Below, piece after piece: positions 45,401-48,402 of a DNA stretch of 48,402 bases (its first letter is position 1; the number at the start of each line of letters is the position of its first letter). The notes below the pieces were generated by a model, which was not told the origin of the DNA, did not search any database, and saw nothing but the letters and a program-made list of their open reading frames with translations. The DNA is from Archangium sp. (lineage in GTDB: Bacteria > Myxococcota > Myxococcia > Myxococcales > Myxococcaceae). The DNA is taken from assembly GCA_030695565.1 (NCBI GenBank), contig JAUYRZ010000087.1, positions 1 to 48,402 on the forward strand. Reading direction: 5' to 3'. A program made the position numbers and the translations under genes.

Positions 45401-46297
45401 GGTCAGCGTGGTCGACATGCCCGACGTGAGCGCGGTGGCCCCGAACTTCTTCGAGAGCTGCGGCTGGAAGGAATAGAAGGTCAGATCGTTGAGCGAGCTG
45501 TACGTGCCCGGCATCGAGCCGAAGTTCCACATGATGCCGAACGAGTTGTCGACGGTGGTCGGCTCGACGTAGTTGGTGAAGGTGCCGGCCGCGTTGACGG
45601 AGTTGGTCTGGCCCACCGGGCAGCTCGCCGCGCTGAAAAGGCACGCGTAGAAGCCGGCGAAGTAGCCCGTCCACGTGATGCCGCTGCGGTAGCGCCAGGC
45701 CTCGACGATGTTGCTCGCGGGGCGGTAGCCGCCGACCAGCGCGGGCGGGCCCAGCGAGAAGAAGCTTGGGCCGAAGTCGTCGCCGCCGAGGAAGGCGTCA
45801 GCCACGTGGTACAGCCGCACCGTCGAGGTGTTCCCCGAGGGGATCAGCAGGGAGTGCGTGATGATCACGAAGTCGTTGGGGTACGTGTAGTTCCAGGTGA
45901 CGGTGAGGTCGTAGTTGCGCGCGGCCACGGTGGCGCGCAGCACGGTGGTCGCGGTGCCGCCGCTGCCTTGCGGCGTGAAGGTGTTCGAGATGGGCGTCCA
46001 CTCCTGGAGCGTGACGCCGGTGCTCGCCACGGTCGCGAAGTTGCGCGGGCCGGCCACGGTGTTGCCCACGGCCAGGAAGATGCCGTTGGTCATGCTGTTG
46101 TTGGTCGCAGCGCCCGCGGAGAGGGTCGGGTTGTAGAGCTGGCCCGTGCCGTTGCGCAGCACCTGGAGCTGGCCGGTGTTGCCGATGGTGAGGCGGATGC
46201 CGTCGGTCGCCCCGGTGCCACCGGTGGGGTTGATGACGACCTGGGCGAGACTCAAAGCTGGCACGAGCGCCAGAAGCGCGAAGACCGACGAACGCAT
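42494..46297 (-). CDS. giant Ig-like-repeat surface protein with MYXO-CTERM tail
   Basis: The 1267-residue protein has a signal peptide (MRSSVFALLALVPALSLA). Residues about 20-330 are an N-terminal beta domain with WNYTYPNDFVIITHSLLI and other strands, followed by a DUF11-like region (FTDTFPAGLVMANNTVTNTC). From about residue 410 a super-repeat occurs three times: a Cys-containing domain opening IVTLDAPGTINS, VTLDTPGPINAANVTS or VLLNTPTDINAANAER, each followed by Ig-like domains with APxxP openings (VKDTIAPGVPAFTMP, VKDTVAPTTPTIVAP, LKDATAPMGTSITSP). The C-terminus is GCSATGGFEVLAVLALLGIRR, then RRE: a MYXO-CTERM sorting tail. The ATG at 46297 has GGGAGAG before it. The protein is probably a stalk or adhesin on the cell surface. 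Confidence 0.85.
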   Translation of the reverse strand: MRSSVFALLALVPALSLAQVVINPTGGTGATDGIRLTIGNTGQLQVLRNGTGQLYNPTLSAGAATNNSMTNGIFLAVGNTVAGPRNFATVASTGVTLQEWTPISNTFTPQGSGGTATTVLRATVAARNYDLTVTWNYTYPNDFVIITHSLLIPSGNTSTVRLYHVADAFLGGDDFGPSFFSLGPPALVGGYRPASNIVEAWRYRSGITWTGYFAGFYACLFSAASCPVGQTNSVNAAGTFTNYVEPTTVDNSFGIMWNFGSMPGTYSSLNDLTFYSFQPQLSKKFGATALTSGMSTTLTFTIDNVPGALPQTNLGFTDTFPAGLVMANNTVTNTCGGSVTTASGAAITAGSNSVRLAAGGFASGGSRCTIVVNVTSSTAGAYVNGENNISGLSVLANQVTAQTLSVVIGAPIVTLDAPGTINSGNSTAYRVSGTCQDSNGVVTVRVGTLTTSTPCSMNRFTTTLSVSSLPDSPSVSVSAAQTNGAGTGSGSSTTVKDTIAPGVPAFTMPTAGAFTNDGTPTIAGTGEVGATVRVFAGTTEVCSTIVPASGNWSCTSSMLVDDVHSLTARATDPAGNSGTTSPGRTVTVDTTSPPAPVISNPASAATVAPLPPVSGTSEPLATVLVFEGSTQLCSTPADAAGQWSCPTSLGTGTHTIIARQIDRATNVGTNSPGRTFTVANVPTVTLDTPGPINAANVTSVAVAGNCTTAAGIVTVRVGTVQVTTNCTAGRFSASVNASTLLDGPAIVLTAQQTNVTGTGTDTRSTVKDTVAPTTPTIVAPAEMSFSNTTTPTFTGTGEPGSTVRVSRGGVELCSTVVPTSGQWACTSSGLLPGVVVVTVRSTDAADNASGVSPQRTFTIDTQAPVAPIISTPTMGASVAPSPMLTGTAEPFAVVSVFEGAALVCSVVADGTGAWTCNTVLGSGPHAVVARQADRAGNVSVDSSARSFEVQGLPNVLLNTPTDINAANAERYVVTGACTQNAGDVTVSVGLISQAAPCAGGMFSATIDVRALPDGSMVTVRAAQTTAAGTGADTRVVLKDATAPMGTSITSPPQGTVTTNNTPPISGSAEPGATVTIYVNGNEVGTAVANTMGMWTFTPPTPIADGVFVISVTAQDRAGNLGPVITGPTFTIDSLAPPAPVIITPAGNSQADVDRPLVISGGGAERGTTVTVYIDGREVGTAVADDAGRFSVTVDPATIGQGPHVVTADARDAAGNTSPKSAPVDFSVRAADARFAGQGVIGCSATGGFEVLAVLALLGIRRRREVRS

Positions 46298-46362
46298 GGG
46301 CACTCTCCCGGGATGAGTCGTGTGGGGCAATAGGGGTGTGTGGGCGCCGAGGTCAAGCAGGG

Positions 46363-46456
46363 TCTCCCTCTGGGGCCGGAGCGAAGCCGGTCCAGCGGCA
46401 CGCTGGGCGAGCGCAGCTGGAGCGAAGCGACCCAGAAAAGAGGATCGGGGAGAGGG
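46363..46456. repeat. compound REP-like hairpin element in a divergent gap
   Basis: Two small hairpins sharing the sequence GGAGCGAAGC lie side by side: CCGG (46376-46379) with CCGG (46387-46390), and CTGG (46417-46420) with CCAG (46432-46435). Outer arms TCTCCC (46363-46368) and GGGAGA (46448-46453) enclose both. It sits in the 251-base gap between the divergent Ig-like and carbonic anhydrase genes, and resembles dispersed repeats of the REP kind. Promoters for the two genes must lie around it but were not identified. Confidence 0.4.
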
Positions 46457-46548
46457 CTATCCAGACCCGCACAGGTCGAAGGCACCTCGGCTCAAGCCTC
46501 TGGTTGGGCCTGTTTGCCGACGGATCACTCCTTGCTGTGGACCACCCC

Positions 46549-47316
46549 ATGCAGAAGTCGCTCGTCGCCGTGGTCGTCGGCCAAATGGTGGTGCTCGCGC
46601 TGTGCGTGGGCTTCCTGGCCACGCGCAACCAGGGCCACGCCCCCGCGCCGGCAAAACACGTCAACGCCCCTGCTGAGAAGGTCGAAGAGGCCCCCGAACC
46701 CGACGGCGGCGGCGAGTGGGAGGCCTTCCCCCAGCCCCACGTCGCGCCCATCGCCGAACCTTCCGCTCCGCCAGCGCCGCCCACTCCAGTCCATGCCCAG
46801 ACCTTCGAGCAGCTGATCACCGAGCTGCAGCAGGGCAACACCCGCTTCATCGAAGGCGTGAGCCGGCAACGTGACGTGCTCGCCCGCCGCGAAGCGCTCG
46901 CTTCCGCCGAGCAGGCCAGCGCCGTGGTGGTCACCTGCACCGACAGCCGCGTGGTGCCCGAGCTGATCTTCGATCAACCGATGGGCACCTTCTCGGTGGT
47001 GCGCCTGCCCGGCGCTCAGCTGGGCGAAGCCGGAGCACGTGCCGTGGAAGAGTCGGTGAAGCGGCTTCACGTGAGCGCGGTGTTGATCCTCGGCCACTTC
47101 GGTTGCCACCACGTGGGCGAGAGTGAGGAGGCCACGCTCAGCAGCGTCTCCTTCGCGGCGCGCGAGCTGAAGCGGCGCAGCAAGGCCATCGCCAAGGCGA
47201 CCGACCTGAACGTGCTGCGCGTGGTGTACGCGCCGAAGACCGGGCAGCTGCGCTGGCTCGACGCGGAGCCGGAGGTGGCGAGCGCCGCGACACCGCGCTC
47301 GGGCCGGCACCCGTAG
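46549..47316 (+). CDS. membrane-anchored beta-carbonic anhydrase-like protein
   Basis: The 255-residue protein has an N-terminal membrane segment (MQKSLVAVVVGQMVVLALCV), then a proline/alanine-rich linker (about residues 28-85) and a C-terminal beta-carbonic anhydrase domain. The zinc ligands and dyad are present: Cys130, Asp132 and Arg134 in TCTDSRV, and His183 and Cys186 in LGHFGCHHVG. Beta-carbonic anhydrases hydrate carbon dioxide and are usually cytosolic; a signal anchor with a long linker would put the enzyme in the periplasm. The domain ends quickly after the zinc site (VVYAPKTGQLRWLD), shorter than typical. ATG 46549 is chosen as it opens the anchor. The gene ends 16 bases before the next. 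Confidence 0.83.
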   Translation: MQKSLVAVVVGQMVVLALCVGFLATRNQGHAPAPAKHVNAPAEKVEEAPEPDGGGEWEAFPQPHVAPIAEPSAPPAPPTPVHAQTFEQLITELQQGNTRFIEGVSRQRDVLARREALASAEQASAVVVTCTDSRVVPELIFDQPMGTFSVVRLPGAQLGEAGARAVEESVKRLHVSAVLILGHFGCHHVGESEEATLSSVSFAARELKRRSKAIAKATDLNVLRVVYAPKTGQLRWLDAEPEVASAATPRSGRHP

Positions 47317-47340
47317 AGGCTATGGTCGGGCAGTGCGACC

Positions 47341-47367
47341 GGTCATCCCGAGCGAAGTCGAGGGATC
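47341..47367. repeat. dispersed palindromic repeat (VIPSEVEGS type)
   Basis: The sequence TCATCCCGAGCGAAGTCGAG, followed by GGATC, is a near copy of a well known dispersed repeat that is read as VIPSEVEGS on one strand and DPSTSLGMT on the other. It lies directly before the ATG of the last gene and explains the odd N-terminal extension of that frame. Confidence 0.6.
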
Positions 47368-47380
47368 AGCTCTCATTCGG

Positions 47381-48265
47381 ATGGCAAGTGCCCCCTCGAC
47401 GTTGCCCGAAGAGAACGGTGCGTGGCGAACGCAGCTGATGGGCTTACTGGACATCGCGAGGCTCGGTAGCCAGTTCCCTGATTCAGTGAAGTGGCGCTCG
47501 TTGCTCGAGCTGCTCGGCAGGGAAAGCCGCCGCCCGCTGGTGGTGGAGCGCTCCGCCCTGAGCGGGCTTCCCACCCTGAAGGCGCTGGTGAAGCTGCACC
47601 GTCTGCAGTTCGTCGCGCGCGAGTTCTTCGAGACGCACCGCAAGCAGCCGGTCAAAGAGTCACGTGCGTTCTCCATGGCGTTGGCGGCGCTGGAGTTGCC
47701 TCCCGTCTCGCAGACCCACGTACGGCTGATGACGAGGGGCAAGGTGAACCGGTTCTCGTTGCTGCACGAACGGCTCGAGGCCTGCGCCGTGCGCTTCACC
47801 ATCGTGATGGATCAACGCAGCGGCTCGAACATCGTGCTGGGCAAGGATCAGCTCGCGCGCTGTTCGGAGTCGTTCGCGAAGACGGTGCTGCGGGCGTGCG
47901 ACGACAGCGCGACGGCGGCGCACCGGGTGCTGGAAGCAGTGCCCGGCCTCGAGGTGGTCGAAGTGCTGCGCGGTCAGTTGGGTCCCTTCGTCTCTGGCTC
48001 GTGGCCTGCGCCGAAGGAGGTGCCGGTCGACGTGAGGGCCCTGCGCGAAGTGGTGAAAGACGCGACCAGCGCCGTACTCTCGGTGCAGCTGGAGCGCCTC
48101 AGCGCCGACGTGGCGCGCACCTCGTTGCTGGATCCCTGGGTCGGAGAAGAGCCGCCGGTGAAGGGCAAACAGCTCGCGCGTGAACGCCGCTTGTTCTGCA
48201 CACCCGAAGTCGAGAAGGCGCTTAAAGAACGCGCCGGCAAGACCGTGCTCGTGCGCAGTTTCTAG
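47381..48265 (+). CDS. protein of unknown function
   Basis: No family was recognised. The 294-residue product starts at ATG 47381, just past a dispersed repeat; a codon at 47333 would only add the repeat's peptide and is rejected. The protein is basic and predominantly helical, with LLELLGRESRRPLVVE, LKALVKLHRLQFVAREFFE and LREVVKDATSAVLSVQLER. No signal peptide or membrane segment is present, so it is cytosolic. GSNIVLGKDQLARCSESFAK and LGPFVSGSWPAPKEV are possible conserved patches. The ORF has good third-position GC and spans almost the whole interval, so it is very likely real. The C-terminal ERRLFCTPEVEKALKERAGK region could bind a nucleic acid, but that is only a guess. Confidence 0.6.
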   Translation: MASAPSTLPEENGAWRTQLMGLLDIARLGSQFPDSVKWRSLLELLGRESRRPLVVERSALSGLPTLKALVKLHRLQFVAREFFETHRKQPVKESRAFSMALAALELPPVSQTHVRLMTRGKVNRFSLLHERLEACAVRFTIVMDQRSGSNIVLGKDQLARCSESFAKTVLRACDDSATAAHRVLEAVPGLEVVEVLRGQLGPFVSGSWPAPKEVPVDVRALREVVKDATSAVLSVQLERLSADVARTSLLDPWVGEEPPVKGKQLARERRLFCTPEVEKALKERAGKTVLVRSF

Positions 48266-48402
48266 CACTACTGCGGTGAGAGGCCCGCGGGCGTGATCGA
48301 CCACTCGGAGATGCAGGCTGTAAATCGCCTCTGCGAGCTGAGTTCCTGATCGCGGTTTTGTCCCTCTTGCTCGGCGTTTCGCTCGGTGATCGAAGGCGTG
48401 CA
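48266..48402. other. window end, no gene recognised
   Basis: The last 137 bases hold no convincing reading frame. A start of a further gene beyond the window cannot be excluded. Confidence 0.4.

Noticed and set aside
42494-46297. Tandem repeats in the Ig-like gene as a CRISPR array or satellite
   Set aside because: The repeats are diverged protein-domain repeats, in frame, with no short constant unit.

Overview
The window is high-GC bacterial DNA that most likely comes from the Myxococcota. The signs are a DUF2378/TIGR02265 protein (a Myxococcus paralogue family), two secreted proteins ending in MYXO-CTERM-type sorting tails (Gly-Cys, hydrophobic segment, Arg cluster), many lipoproteins, OmpA proteins with Asp-rich repeats, and dense gene packing on both strands. 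No rRNA, tRNA, CRISPR array, transposase or integrase was recognised, and no stretch over 300 bases lacks a gene.

Region 1 (1-7860) looks like a defence island. Two overlapping HNH endonuclease genes run leftward off the window edge. Divergent from them, across a spacer rich in short repeats, is an XRE/ImmA-IrrE metallopeptidase gene overlapping a PIN-domain gene. A DISARM core follows: drmA, drmB, drmC. The key observation is that drmA is broken. Its N-terminal part runs straight into the DELH-box segment with a frame change, and the whole Walker A region is missing. drmB and drmC are intact and tightly coupled. No DISARM methyltransferase gene is visible.

Region 2 (7864-17151) is leftward: an operon of SnoaL-like protein, aldonolactone-oxidase-like flavoprotein, DUF2378 protein and YegD-like Hsp70; an Arg/Asp-rich secreted protein; a decayed TetR remnant; a Uma2 nuclease-fold protein; a TPR protein with two cyclic-nucleotide-binding domains; and an S46 dipeptidyl-peptidase.

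Region 3 (17207-29904) holds two overlapping parallel-beta-helix lipoprotein genes, an OmpA protein, a stand-alone LigD polymerase-domain gene, an SRPBCC protein, and an unusual two-gene unit: an RnfD/NqrB-like membrane domain fused to FG-GAP and ASPIC/UnbV domains, coupled to a SCO1-cytochrome c-YHS fusion. This pair suggests a membrane redox or metal-delivery system.

Region 4 (29994-40673) is mostly rightward. It has a Cys-rich lipoprotein gene overlapping an Lnt-like acyltransferase gene whose product carries an extra C-terminal domain with a His-Gly/Asp-Ala-Cys arrangement, an FeS-type photolyase gene (leftward), a NuiA-like nuclease inhibitor, a large DNRLRE-type lipoprotein, and an lgt-SurA-like-POTRA lipoprotein operon. 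The last suggests a link between lipoprotein maturation and outer-membrane protein handling.

Region 5 (40686-48402) has an OmpA protein with type 3 thrombospondin-like repeats, a giant Ig-like-repeat MYXO-CTERM protein, a membrane-anchored beta-carbonic anhydrase and an unrecognised gene. REP-like palindromic elements lie between several genes here. Start sites were chosen from visible ribosome binding sites, signal peptides and family alignments recalled from knowledge; no database search was run.
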